Source: Dehalococcoidia bacterium
GTDB taxonomy: Bacteria > Chloroflexota > Dehalococcoidia > UBA3495
Reading direction: 5' to 3'
DNA: 22,760 bases
Assembly: GCA_030753265.1 (NCBI GenBank)
Contig: JASMCQ010000031.1
Span: 1 to 22,760, forward strand
The translations under genes were made by a program, and so were the position numbers. This document shows, one piece after another, positions 12,935 to 21,002 of the stretch (positions within the stretch are counted from its first letter, which is position 1; each line of letters begins with the position of its first letter). The notes below the pieces were generated by a model that saw only the letters and a list, made by a program, of their open reading frames with translations, had not been told where the DNA came from and made no database searches.

Positions 12935-14602
12935 ACGACAGAGAAGCAGCTGCCCCGAGGACGGCGGGTTGCCACCAGCGACGACCTGGAGGTTTCGGCG
13001 TACCTGGAGATCGCCAAAAGCCTGGAGGGCATCGGGTCGGAGGAGGAGGGCGGGCCCAGGTCGGTAAACGAGGGCATCGCCATCGTCGACTTCGGCTCCC
13101 AGTACAGCCACCTTATCGCCCGCCGGGTGCGGGAGTTGAAGGTGTACTCCGAGATCGTCCCGGCGTCAAGCACCTGGGAATCGGTCCGGCACATTAACCC
13201 CAGAGGGGTCATTCTCTCGGGCGGCCCGGCCAGCGTTTACGAGCCCGGCGCCCCCATGGTCCCGCAATGGGTGTTTGAGCGCCGGTTGCCCGTCCTGGGT
13301 ATCTGCTACGGAATGCAGGCGCTGGTCCACCAGCTCGGCGGCAAGGTGACCCCGGGGCTAAAACAGGAATACGGTTTCGCGGTACTCCACCAGAACGCCA
13401 TCGAAACCCCGGTGTTCCAGGGTATGCCCACGTCGTTCCAGGTGTGGATGAGCCATGGCGACCGTGTGGAGGAGCTACCCCCAGGGTTCACCTCCCTTGC
13501 CTACACCGAAAACTCCCCGGTGGCGGCCATCGGCAACGGCGACGGAATCTTCGGAATCCAATTCCACCCCGAGGTCAGACACACGCCTTTGGGCAACTCG
13601 ATTCTGGAGAACTTCCTCTTCCGAAGTTGCGCCTGTCAGGCCACCTGGACGCCCCGCAACTTTGTCAGCGATTCGATCGCCCACATCCGAGACCAGGTGG
13701 GAGACGGCCGGGTGATCTGCGCCCTCTCCGGCGGAGTGGACTCAGCGGTAACCGCCGTGCTATTGCAACAGGCCATCGGCGACCAGCTAACCTGCATCTT
13801 TGTCAACAACGGGCTGCTGCGGCTCGAAGAGGCGGAGCGGGTCCAGGCCACGTTCAACCGCAACCTGGGGCTGAACCTGATGTACGAAGACGCCACCGAA
13901 CGGTTCGTGGCCCGGCTGGCCGGTGTCACCGACCCGGAAACGAAACGCAAGGTGATCGGCGAGGAGTTCATCCGGGTGTTCGAAGAGTCGGCATCGAAGT
14001 TGGGCAAGACCGATTTCCTGGCCCAGGGTACCCTGTACCCCGACGTGATCGAAAGCGAGACTCCGGAGAACCGGGCGTCGGCCCGCATCAAGACCCACCA
14101 CAACGTCGGCGGCCTGCCCGAGCACATGAAGCTGAAACTGGTCGAACCGCTGCGGTACCTGTTCAAGGACGAGGTCCGAGAGGTGGGCTTGGAGTTGGGC
14201 CTGCCTCCGGAGATGGTCCACCGGCAGCCCTTCCCTGGCCCCGGCCTGGCTATCCGGATCATCGGGGAAGTCACCAGTGCGCGCCTGGACCTGCTGCGGG
14301 CCTGCGACTGGATAGTCATCGACGAGATCAAGGCGGCCAACCTCTACGGCCAGGTGTGGCAGAGCTTCGCCGTCCTCAGTGACAGCCGCACCGTCGGGGT
14401 AATGGGGGACTACCGGACCTACGGCTACGTGTGCGCCATCCGCGCGGTGAACAGCGAGGACGCCATGACCGCCGACTGGGTGCGCCTGCCCTACGAGGTC
14501 CTGGCCCGGATCTCCAACCGGATAGTCAATGAGGTGCCGGGAGTCAACCGGGTGGTATACGACATCACCAGCAAGCCGCCGGGCACCATCGAGTGGGAAT
14601 AG
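12935..14602 (+). CDS. guaA: GMP synthase (glutamine-hydrolysing), probable ACG start
   Basis: GuaA aminates XMP to GMP with ammonia from glutamine. The glutaminase domain starts [17 protein letters not shown] and contains the nucleophile Cys in [10 protein letters not shown] and the His/Glu pair in GIQFHPEV. The ATP-pyrophosphatase P-loop is [11 protein letters not shown], followed by [15 protein letters not shown], the dimerisation part [17 protein letters not shown] and the canonical end KPPGTIEWE. All parts are intact. The start is unusual: the first canonical codon, GTG 13127, would remove the first strand of the glutaminase, so initiation must be upstream, and ACG 12935 lies 7 nt after AAGGAGG. 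This gives 555 residues with about 46 extra N-terminal residues ([11 protein letters not shown]..), which are not part of the usual fold. It is the first gene of the plus-strand purine cluster. Confidence 0.94.
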   Translation, partial: TTEKQLPRGRRVATSDDLEVSAYLEIAKSLEGIGSEEEGGPRSVNEGIAIVDFGSQYSHLIARRVRELKVYSEIVPASSTWESVRHINPRGVILSGGPASVYEPGAPMVPQWVFERRLPVLGICYGMQALVHQLGGKVTPGLKQEYGFAVLHQNAIETPVFQGMPTSFQVWMSHGDRVEELPPGFTSLAYTENSPVAAIGNGDGIFGIQFHPEVRHTPLGNSILENFLFRSCACQATWTPRNFVSDSIAHIRDQVGDGRVICALSGGVDSAVTAVLLQQAIGDQLTCIFVNNGLLRLEEAERVQATFNRNLGLNLMYEDATERFVARLAGVTDPETKRKVIGEEFIRVFEESASKLGKTDFLAQGTLYPDVIESETPENRASARIKTHHNVGGLPEHMKLKLVEPLRYLFKDEVREVGLELGLPPEMVHRQPFPGPGLAIRIIGEVTSARLDLLRACDWIVIDEIKAANLYGQVWQSFAVLSDSRTVGVMGDYRTYGYVCAIRAVNSEDAMTADWVRLPYEVLARISNRIVNEVPGVNRVVYDITSKPPGTIEWE

Positions 14603-14634
14603 CGGGCCCTTTGCCCTTTAAACCGCCGCCGTCC

Positions 14635-14688
14635 TTCGACAGGCTCGGGACGGGCCGGCGAATTTCCCCTCGCGGTGAGCTTGTCGAA
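14635..14688. repeat. Dispersed inverted repeat (CTTCGACA..TGTCGAA type)
   Basis: TTCGACAGGCTC (14635-14646) pairs with GAGCTTGTCGAA (14677-14688) with one G-T pair. This kind of element (CTTCGACAAGCTCAGGAC..) is a frequent intergenic repeat in many bacteria. Here it fills most of the guaA-purD gap and may act as a 3'-end hairpin for guaA. Confidence 0.65.
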
Positions 14689-14717
14689 CCACCGCGGCGG
14701 CTCGTGAGCGAATTGGT

Positions 14718-14762
14718 ATGGCGCCAGCAGCAAACCCAATGAACGAATTGCTTCATTCATGA
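14718..14762 (+). CDS. Possible 14-codon leader frame overlapping the purD start
   Basis: ATG 14718 opens a short frame (MAPAANPMNELLHS) whose TGA at 14760-14762 overlaps the purD ATG as ATGA; a second in-frame ATG is at 14739. purD itself lacks a recognisable ribosome-binding site, so translational coupling from this frame is plausible. Coding status is uncertain. Confidence 0.25.
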   Translation: MAPAANPMNELLHS

Positions 14763-16072
14763 AAGTCCTCGTAGTCGGCTCCGGGGCCCGCGAACACGCC
14801 TTGGCCTGGCGGCTGAAGCAGAGCCCGCGCCTGACTGGCCTCTGGGTGGCCGACGGGAACGCCGGCACGGCGTCAATCGCCACCAACCTGCCGGTCAAGC
14901 CGGACGATGTCGACGGCATCGTCGAGACCGCTAGATCCATCGGCATCGACTTGGTGGTGGTCGGCCCGGAGCAGCCGTTGGCCCTCGGCGTCGTTGACCG
15001 GCTGAGCGCCCTGGGAATTCCCGCCTTCGGTCCCACGAGGGCCGCTTCTCAGCTTGAAGCGAGCAAGGGCTTTGCCCTGGAGGTCATGCGAGAGGCCGGG
15101 GTGCCGAGCCCCGATTTCCAGGTGTTTCGAGAACAGCGGGAGGCGCTGGACTACCTGGAAAGCCACCCTGGGCCGGTGGTGGTCAAAGCCGACGGTCTGG
15201 CCGCGGGAAAGGGGGTTTGCCTGTGCGCCAACGCGGATGAGGCCGCCGCCGCGGTGCGGGCCTGCATGAGCGGCCGGATTTTCGGGACCGCCGGAGAAAC
15301 CGTGGTCATTCAAGAGATGCTGACCGGGCCCGAGGTCAGCGTCTTCGCCTTCTGCGACGGGAAACACCTTTCCTCCCTGGCCGCGGCCTGCGACTACAAG
15401 CGGCTGGGGGACGGGGATCAAGGCCCCAACACCGGCGGAATGGGGAGCTTCACCCCGCCGGACTTCTGGAACGATGAGATGGCCGAGGAGATTGCCCGCA
15501 CCGTCATGAGGCCGGTCATCGAGACCATGTCCCGGCAGGGCGCCCCCTACACGGGCGTGCTCTACGCCGGAATTATGTTAACCGCCACGGGGCCCAAGGT
15601 GTTGGAGTTCAACTGCCGGTTGGGTGACCCGGAGACCCAGGTGGTGCTGCCCCAACTGGCCACCGACCCGCTGGAAGTGATGTCCGCCTGCGTGGAAGGG
15701 CGCCTGGACCGGGTCCCGGTCACCTGGGAAACCAACTGCTACGTGGGCGTGGTCCTGGCCTCCGGCGGCTATCCGGCTAGCTACGAAACCGGTTTCGAAA
15801 TCGACGGGCTTGATGGCGAAGACCGGAATACCATGATCTTCCACGCGGCCACCCGGCAGGCGCCGGACGGGGCGCCCGGACGGCTGGTCACCAGCGGCGG
15901 CCGCGTGCTGACCGTGGTCGGCCGCGGCGGTTCTCTGGCGGAGGCGCGGGCCAGGGCGTATGATAGAGTGCGCGAAATCCGCTTCCAAGGGGCCCAATAC
16001 CGCACCGACATCGCCGCGTTGGAACAGAAGGGGAGGGCGTGGACTCCAGGCCAGATAGCGCCGAGTGGCTAG
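14759..16072 (+). CDS. purD: Phosphoribosylamine-glycine ligase (GAR synthetase)
   Basis: PurD joins glycine to 5-phosphoribosylamine with ATP, the second step of de novo purine synthesis. The 437 residues show the N-terminal MKVLVVGSGAREHALAW, the ATP-grasp core VVVKADGLAAGKGVCLC and VIQEMLTGPEVSVFAFCDG, then NTGGMGSFTPP, and the metal-binding LEFNCRLGDPETQ. Length is normal and no motif is missing. ATG 14759 is the family-standard start, but no Shine-Dalgarno is visible; a 14-codon frame overlaps it by ATGA. The 3' end overlaps the next gene by 34 bp. Confidence 0.96.
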   Translation: MKVLVVGSGAREHALAWRLKQSPRLTGLWVADGNAGTASIATNLPVKPDDVDGIVETARSIGIDLVVVGPEQPLALGVVDRLSALGIPAFGPTRAASQLEASKGFALEVMREAGVPSPDFQVFREQREALDYLESHPGPVVVKADGLAAGKGVCLCANADEAAAAVRACMSGRIFGTAGETVVIQEMLTGPEVSVFAFCDGKHLSSLAAACDYKRLGDGDQGPNTGGMGSFTPPDFWNDEMAEEIARTVMRPVIETMSRQGAPYTGVLYAGIMLTATGPKVLEFNCRLGDPETQVVLPQLATDPLEVMSACVEGRLDRVPVTWETNCYVGVVLASGGYPASYETGFEIDGLDGEDRNTMIFHAATRQAPDGAPGRLVTSGGRVLTVVGRGGSLAEARARAYDRVREIRFQGAQYRTDIAALEQKGRAWTPGQIAPSG

Positions 16073-16635
16073 CGTTGCGGGTAGCTTGCCAGGAAGCCGA
16101 GGCCCAGGGCAAGCTGCTAGGTTACCGCCGGCGGCGTTGGCTGAGGTCGGAGGAATTCGCCGGGTGGCTCTCCGAGGCAACGTTGCCCACCCTTTCGATG
16201 GATCAGGCACTCTCGCTGTACGCCGCGTCGGGGGGCAACCGGCGCGCCGAATTCAAGGGCAACTCCATCGAGGAAGTCCGGGACTCGCTGGATTTCCTGC
16301 TCTACGATATGGTCATGCTGGAGGGCCGCTTTACGGAGTGCGCGGCCGAAAGTGGAGCCTACAAGCTGGCCGGCGCGGGGAAAGAGTTCGTGTCCTACCT
16401 CATGTGTCTCAAGGACCCCTGGGTATTCGCCGTGTGGAATTCCCAGACAGAAAGGGCGTTGCGAAAGCTGGGGATGTATCCCATGCGCTTGAAGAGTGGT
16501 CCCTTGGGAGTTCGTTACCTGGACCTGCTGGAGACCCTCGCCCAAGTGCGGCGGCACCTCGCTCTGGGCGATTTCCGAGCGGTGGACGAGTTTACGTACA
16601 CTATAGCCAGAGCCGGCAGAAAGCCCGCCGGTTGA
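16039..16635 (+). CDS. Hypothetical protein in the purine cluster
   Basis: I do not recognise this 198-residue protein. It is predicted to be mainly helical and soluble, with a basic patch (YRRRRWLRSE), a central FKGNSIEEVRDSLDFLLYD and a motif SYLMCLKDPWVFAVWNSQTERALRKLGMYP. The last of these resembles, at a pattern level, the P-x-x-F-x-x-W-N-S-x-x-x-x-A-L segment of some helix-hairpin-helix DNA-glycosylase-like proteins. That likeness is weak and does not justify a function. GTG 16039 overlaps purD by 34 bp and has AAGGGG close upstream, so co-translation with purD is likely, although a later TTG start cannot be excluded. Codon use is like that of its neighbours, so it is probably a real gene. 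Confidence 0.7.
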   Translation: MDSRPDSAEWLALRVACQEAEAQGKLLGYRRRRWLRSEEFAGWLSEATLPTLSMDQALSLYAASGGNRRAEFKGNSIEEVRDSLDFLLYDMVMLEGRFTECAAESGAYKLAGAGKEFVSYLMCLKDPWVFAVWNSQTERALRKLGMYPMRLKSGPLGVRYLDLLETLAQVRRHLALGDFRAVDEFTYTIARAGRKPAG

Positions 16636-16660
16636 CGGTTTTGGTATCATGCTCAATAGT
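16632..16660 (+). promoter_or_regulatory. Candidate internal promoter ahead of the 155-residue gene
   Basis: TTGACG (16632-16637), a 17-bp spacer and AATAGT (16655-16660) resemble a sigma-70 promoter. It overlaps the stop of the preceding gene and would give a leader of about 135 nt for the gene at 16803, possibly driving the purE half of the cluster. Confidence 0.4.
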
Positions 16661-16802
16661 TGCCGCGCGGCGGGCGGAGATCACTCGGGAAACCAACAGG
16701 ACCCAGTTCCTGTAAGGTCTCCGGGGCCTCGGCACCGGAAAATTTGAATCGTAAGTAATCGCCGGCGGCGCGGCTACCCGCGGACCGGCTGGGAGGCAGT
16801 TC

Positions 16803-17270
16803 ATGGCGTGGAAAGATACGCTCAGGGATCTCCGGGAGGAACTGGCGGAGGTCAGGGCCGAACGGCGGCAGCAGGCTGCCACGGAGGAAGTCCAGCTACA
16901 ACAGGCGCGCAAGGAGCTGTCCGGTCTGGCCGGGTCCTTGGGGATTTCCGAGATGCTGTCCGAGATGAACGCCACCCTGTTGGAGGGCAAGGCAGACTTG
17001 GAAACGATCGTCTCGTGGGAAGTCAATGAGGGTGACCTGGAGGAGGATTACGACGGCCTGGACATTGTCGACGACGAAGATGAGGACGAGGACGACGCCA
17101 TCACCACCATCCTGTCCTGGGAAGAACGGGGTGAGCGGGAGATAGTGGTCGATGTAATATCGGCCGAGGGGGGACCCTCCGTTCAGGTCAATGGCGTGGA
17201 TATCCGTTCCGAGCGAGAGGCCTTGGAGCAAGCATTGGTCGAGGCATTCCGAGACGAGCTGGAACTTTAG
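16803..17270 (+). CDS. Hypothetical acidic coiled-coil protein
   Basis: This 155-residue protein has no family that I recognise. Residues 5-45 form a probable coiled coil (DTLRDLREELAEVRAERRQQ..), residues 77-98 are very acidic and end in DDEDEDEDDA, and the C-terminal part looks like a small beta-strand and helix unit. The short phrase T-I-(V/L)-S-W-E occurs twice, at 68-73 and 102-107, flanking the acidic tract, which suggests an internal duplication. There is no signal peptide or membrane segment. ATG 16803 has GGGAGG upstream and the gene ends 26 bp before purE, so it is probably co-transcribed with purine genes. Function unknown. Confidence 0.72.
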   Translation: MAWKDTLRDLREELAEVRAERRQQAATEEVQLQQARKELSGLAGSLGISEMLSEMNATLLEGKADLETIVSWEVNEGDLEEDYDGLDIVDDEDEDEDDAITTILSWEERGEREIVVDVISAEGGPSVQVNGVDIRSEREALEQALVEAFRDELEL

Positions 17271-17296
17271 GGAATGAACCCTGGAGGGATTTTGTC

Positions 17297-17755
17297 GTGC
17301 CCCTAGTAGGCGTGGTAATGGGGAGCGCCTCCGACGAGCCGGTGGTTCAGGAGACGATCAACACCTTGGAGCAATTGAAGATCGACTATGAAGTCCGCGT
17401 GCTGTCGGCCCACCGGACACCGGAGCGGGTGCGGGAGTACGCCGAGGGAGCCCGTGGCCGCGGTATCCAGGTGCTCATCGCCGCCGCCGGTGGCTCGGCG
17501 GCCTTGGGTGGCGCCCTGGCATCCTGGACCACCCTTCCGGTGATCGGCGTGCCCCTGGCCTCCAGCGAGATGAAGGGCTGGGACGCCCTGCTGGCCACGG
17601 CCCAGATGCCGCCGGGGATTCCCGTTGCCTGCATGGCGGTGGGATCGTGGGGCGCCCGGAACGCCGCCTATTTCGCCGCGGAAATCCTGGGTCTCAATAA
17701 TGATGATATAAGGCAAGCGTATGAAGACTACCGGCGAGAACTCCGGGAGCGCTAA
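17297..17755 (+). CDS. purE: PurE family: AIR carboxylase or N5-CAIR mutase
   Basis: PurE forms 4-carboxyaminoimidazole ribotide, the carboxylation step of purine synthesis. The 152 residues contain GSASDEP (9-14), SAHRTPERV with the catalytic His39, PVIGVPL, QMPPGIPVA and GARNAAYFAAEILGL. The motif that in class I PurE reads AGGAAHLPG is here AGGSAALGG (64-72), so the second active-site His is replaced by Ala69, and the phrase is closer to the SNALG of class II enzymes that use CO2 directly. No purK follows, as it often does for class I. GTG 17297 is preceded by GGAGGG at 8 nt. The 3' end overlaps the next gene by 35 bp. Confidence 0.92.
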   Translation: MPLVGVVMGSASDEPVVQETINTLEQLKIDYEVRVLSAHRTPERVREYAEGARGRGIQVLIAAAGGSAALGGALASWTTLPVIGVPLASSEMKGWDALLATAQMPPGIPVACMAVGSWGARNAAYFAAEILGLNNDDIRQAYEDYRRELRER

Positions 17756-18482
17756 CCTGCTCCCCGCGGTGCTCATCGACTTCGACGACACGGCTGCCGA
17801 GCAGAACGTGGCCGAGTTGCTTTTGAAACGTTTCGGCGACTCCACCTGGCCGGACGTTCGGCTCCGGTTCCGCGCCGGCGAGATAAACCTCAAGGAGTAC
17901 CAGGAGATCACCTTCCGCGACATCCTGGCGGACCAGGTCACGATGCAAGATTATGTAAAGTCTCACGCCAACCTGCGGCCCTATTTCAAGGAGCTTCGGG
18001 AGTACTGCCTGGCCCACGACATACCGATGGCCATCGTCAGCCAGGGCCTGGATTTCTACATCCGGGCCCTGCTGGACGGGGAGGGGTTTCCCCAGATACC
18101 GGTGTACTCAGTCAACACCCGGTTCACCCCGCGGGGCATCACCTACGAGTATCGCCACACCAGGCCGGGACAAGAAGCGAGGGGCAACTCCAAGGGCCTG
18201 GTGGTGGACCGGTACCGCGAGAGCGGGCATTACGTCTTCTACGTCGGCGACGGCATCTCCGATTTTGAAGCGGCGGGCCGGACCGATGTGCTCTTCGCCC
18301 ACCGTACCCTGGCCGAGGAGTGCGTCCGCCAGGGAATCCCCTTCCAGCCTTTCACCGACTTTTCCGTCGTCCTCCAAGCCCTCGAGGAGTACGTCGGCAA
18401 CGGACATCGGCCCGGTGCGCCGGCGGCTCCCGGAGACGGACCGGCCGGCAGCTCGGGCAACCGGGGGGAGTCACAGCCTTGA
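17721..18482 (+). CDS. HAD-superfamily phosphatase, MtnX/PSP-like
   Basis: This 253-residue protein is a HAD-type phosphohydrolase. Motif I is DFDDTAAEQN with D20 as nucleophile and D22 as acid/base, motif II is the Ser in MAIVSQGLDFYI, and motif III/IV is YVGDGISDFEAA. The region LLKRFGDSTWPDVRLRFRAGEINLKEYQ is a helical cap of the type found in MtnX and phosphoserine phosphatase-like enzymes. The last 30 residues are a low-complexity Gly/Pro/Ala tail. The substrate is unknown; MtnX proper works in methionine salvage, for which no other gene is visible here. ATG 17721 overlaps purE, and the TGA overlaps the purB TTG by 4 bp, so it is tightly embedded in the purine operon. Confidence 0.85.
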   Translation: MKTTGENSGSANLLPAVLIDFDDTAAEQNVAELLLKRFGDSTWPDVRLRFRAGEINLKEYQEITFRDILADQVTMQDYVKSHANLRPYFKELREYCLAHDIPMAIVSQGLDFYIRALLDGEGFPQIPVYSVNTRFTPRGITYEYRHTRPGQEARGNSKGLVVDRYRESGHYVFYVGDGISDFEAAGRTDVLFAHRTLAEECVRQGIPFQPFTDFSVVLQALEEYVGNGHRPGAPAAPGDGPAGSSGNRGESQP

Positions 18483-19789
18483 TCGACCGCTATTCCCGGC
18501 CCGCCATGAAGCGGGTATGGGCCGACGAGAACAAGTACCGCAAGTGGCTCCAGGTGGAGCTGGCCGTCTGCGAGGCCTGGACCGAAGAAGGGGTGATCCC
18601 CGTTGAGGACATGGCCCGGCTGCGGCAAGCCGAGTACCACCACGAGCGCATGATGGAGATCTTCGAGACCACCCGCCACGACGTGACGGCCTTCCTCACC
18701 TCCATCACCGAGGGTATCGGGCCCGAAGGACGCTGGTTGCACCTGGGGCTCACCTCTTCCGACATGCTGGACACCGCCCAGGGGCTCCAGATGGGGGAGG
18801 CCGGAGCGCTGCTGCTCGGCGACCTGGACGAGGCCCTGCAGGCCCTCCGCGGCCAGGCCCTGCAGCACAAGGACACAATGATGATGGGGCGCACCCACGG
18901 GATCCACGCCGAGCCCATCACCTTTGGGCTGAAGATGGCGCTGTGGTGGGAGGAGCTGCGCCGTCAGCGAGCCAGGCTGGTCGAGGCCCTGGAAAGCGTC
19001 CGGGTCGGCAAAATCTCCGGCGCGGTAGGCACCCATGCCACGGTACCGCCCTCGATAGAGGACCGGGTTTGCCAGCGGTTGGGCCTTCAGGTGGCCCTGG
19101 TGTCCAACCAGGTAATCCAGCGAGACCGCTACGCCCACTTCATGCTCACGATGGCCCTCATCGCCGCTTCGCTGGAGAAGTTCGCCACCGAAATCCGCGC
19201 CATGCAGCGAACCGAGTTACACGAGTTGGAAGAGCCTTTCGGCCACGGGCAGACCGGCTCATCCTCCATGCCCCACAAGCGCAACCCCGAGCTGGCCGAG
19301 CGCATCTGCGGCCTGGCCCGGCTGATTCGGGGAAACAGCATCACCGCGCTGGAGAATGTGGCCCTCTGGGGGGAACGGGATATCAGCCATTCCTCCGCCG
19401 AGCGGATCATCTTGCCGGACTCGTGCCTGGCTCTGGACTACATCCTGAGCATCTTCAGCCGGGTCATCCGGGACCTCCAGGTCTTTCCCGACCGAATGTG
19501 GACCAACGTGGAAAGCAGCCGGGGCCTCATCTTCAGCCAACGGGTGCTGCTAGCCCTGGTGGACAAGGGGCTGGCCCGTGAGGACGCCTACAAGATCGTA
19601 CAGCGGAACACTGCCCGGAGTTGGGACCGGAACGAGGACTTCCGCGATCTGATCAAATCAGATGGGGAAGCGCTGGCAAGCCTTTCCGCGGAGGAGCTGG
19701 ACGAGGTATTTGACTACCGCTACTACACCCGCTACGTGGACCACACTTTTCAACGCATCGGGTTCTTGCCCGCCGAGGGCTCCGCGTGA
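18479..19789 (+). CDS. purB: Adenylosuccinate lyase
   Basis: PurB removes fumarate from SAICAR and from adenylosuccinate, two steps of AMP synthesis. The 436 residues begin with the family-typical IDRYSRPAMKRVWADENKY. LTSSDMLDTA (91-100), GRTHGIHAEP with the acid His (137-146) and the fumarase/aspartase signature SSSMPHKRNP (261-270, with the catalytic Ser loop) are complete. I chose TTG 18479 because GGGGGAG lies 8 nt upstream and because it overlaps the phosphatase TGA (TTGA); the frame is open further upstream, but that part is not similar to PurB. About 300 bp follow before purC. Confidence 0.96.
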   Translation: MIDRYSRPAMKRVWADENKYRKWLQVELAVCEAWTEEGVIPVEDMARLRQAEYHHERMMEIFETTRHDVTAFLTSITEGIGPEGRWLHLGLTSSDMLDTAQGLQMGEAGALLLGDLDEALQALRGQALQHKDTMMMGRTHGIHAEPITFGLKMALWWEELRRQRARLVEALESVRVGKISGAVGTHATVPPSIEDRVCQRLGLQVALVSNQVIQRDRYAHFMLTMALIAASLEKFATEIRAMQRTELHELEEPFGHGQTGSSSMPHKRNPELAERICGLARLIRGNSITALENVALWGERDISHSSAERIILPDSCLALDYILSIFSRVIRDLQVFPDRMWTNVESSRGLIFSQRVLLALVDKGLAREDAYKIVQRNTARSWDRNEDFRDLIKSDGEALASLSAEELDEVFDYRYYTRYVDHTFQRIGFLPAEGSA

Positions 19790-20094
19790 CGGGCTGCGTG
19801 CCGGGTTCCCAGCAGCGGGCCCCAGTATATGCCCCAAATGCCCTACCCAATCCCCACGGTATATCGTATAGTATTAGCGGGCCGGGCACCGTCGCCTTGG
19901 AACGATGGTTGACCGGTGTGCCGGTGACTTGTCGAACTGAGAAACCGGCAGACGGCGTACCGGGGGCGAGACGCTAGGCCAACGGCCCCGGGAAAGACAC
20001 CAGCCAATGCCCCAGATTCTTGCTCCGCCCGCGGCGGACTCGAAGAGGCGTTGGCGAGATTCGAAACCGACTCGCAACCGGACAGGATCACCAA
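19790..20094 (+). other. Spacer between purB and purC with a weak promoter candidate
   Basis: No supported gene is seen. TACCCA (19844-19849), a 17-bp spacer and TATAGT (19867-19872) may form a promoter for purC. A frame with coding-like codons (GGLEEALARFETDSQPDRITKC) ends at TAA 20099-20101, overlapping the purC start, but it has no usable start codon. Confidence 0.3.
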
Positions 20095-20988
20095 ATGCTA
20101 ATGGAAACCGACTTGCCCGATCTTCTCCACCGGGGAAAGGTACGGGATACCCACCTCCTCGGCGAAGATCTGCTGTTGATGGTGGCCACCGATCGGCTCT
20201 CCGCCTTCGATGTTGTCCTTCCCAACGGCATTCCCAATAAGGGCTTGGTCCTGAACCACATGTCCGCCTTCTGGTTCGCCAAGACCCGGTATATTGTGCC
20301 CAACCATCTCATCACCCTGGCCGACGCTCCCCAGGCCGCGGCCATGGTCGGCGGCGCGCTGGACGCCCTGCCGCCGGAGGTTGCCCGCCAGGCAATGGTG
20401 GTGATGCGGGCCCAACGCATCGACATCGAGTGCATCGTGCGCGGTTACATCACCGGCTCGGCGTGGGAGGAGTATCTCCGGCAGGGGACCGTCTCCGGAA
20501 AACCGATGCCGGCCGGGCTCCTGGAGGGCCAGGCCTTCCCCGAACCCATCTTCACCCCCACCACCAAAGCCGAGGAGGGCCACGACCAGAACATGTCCGA
20601 CGAGGAGGTCGTGGAGATGGTGGGCTTGGATCGGGCCCAACAGCTTGCCAAGGTGAGCATCTCCGTCTACGAGTTCGCCCGCGACTACGCTCTGGAACGG
20701 GGTATTATCCTGGCCGATACCAAGATGGAGTTCGGCCTGATCAACGACCGGCTGATCCTCATCGACGAGTTGCTTACCCCTGATTCCAGCCGGTTCTGGG
20801 ACCTGGAAGGCTACCAGCCCGGCCGCTCTCAACCCAACTTCGACAAGCAGTTCGTCCGCGACCACCTGACGGCCCAGGGCTGGAACCGGGAACCACCGGC
20901 GCCCCAGCTGCCCGACGACGTGGTGGCCAAGACCTCGGAACGCTACCTTGAAGCCTATTACCGGATCACCGGAGAGCGTCTTCTTTAA
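20095..20988 (+). CDS. purC: Phosphoribosylaminoimidazole-succinocarboxamide synthase (SAICAR synthetase)
   Basis: PurC joins aspartate to CAIR with ATP. The 297 residues match the longer PurC subgroup: GKVRDTHLLGEDLLLMVATDRLSAFDVVLPNGIPNKG at the N-terminus, then VMRAQRIDIECIVRGYITGSAW, the metal and nucleotide part LADTKMEFGLINDRLILIDELLTPDSSRFW, and SQPNFDKQFVRDHL. All signature parts are present. ATG 20095 has AGGA 7 nt upstream; ATG 20101 is a close alternative. It takes the PurE product and feeds PurB, both encoded just upstream. Confidence 0.97.
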   Translation: MLMETDLPDLLHRGKVRDTHLLGEDLLLMVATDRLSAFDVVLPNGIPNKGLVLNHMSAFWFAKTRYIVPNHLITLADAPQAAAMVGGALDALPPEVARQAMVVMRAQRIDIECIVRGYITGSAWEEYLRQGTVSGKPMPAGLLEGQAFPEPIFTPTTKAEEGHDQNMSDEEVVEMVGLDRAQQLAKVSISVYEFARDYALERGIILADTKMEFGLINDRLILIDELLTPDSSRFWDLEGYQPGRSQPNFDKQFVRDHLTAQGWNREPPAPQLPDDVVAKTSERYLEAYYRITGERLL

Positions 20989-21002
20989 CCGGAGGGAAAC
21001 AG

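Noticed and set aside
381..15790. 12-mer TAGCTACGAAAC at 381, 659 and about 15779
   Set aside because: Repeated 12-mers are expected by chance in 23 kb; the copies have different phases and contexts.
18239..19138. 299-codon minus-strand frame opposite purB
   Set aside because: No ribosome-binding site or motifs, and it mirrors third-position G+C of purB.
19928..20101. Small frame ending GGLEEALARFETDSQPDRITKC before purC
   Set aside because: The C-terminal part looks coding and overlaps the purC start as TAATG, but there is no ATG or GTG start, no ribosome-binding site and no recognisable family.
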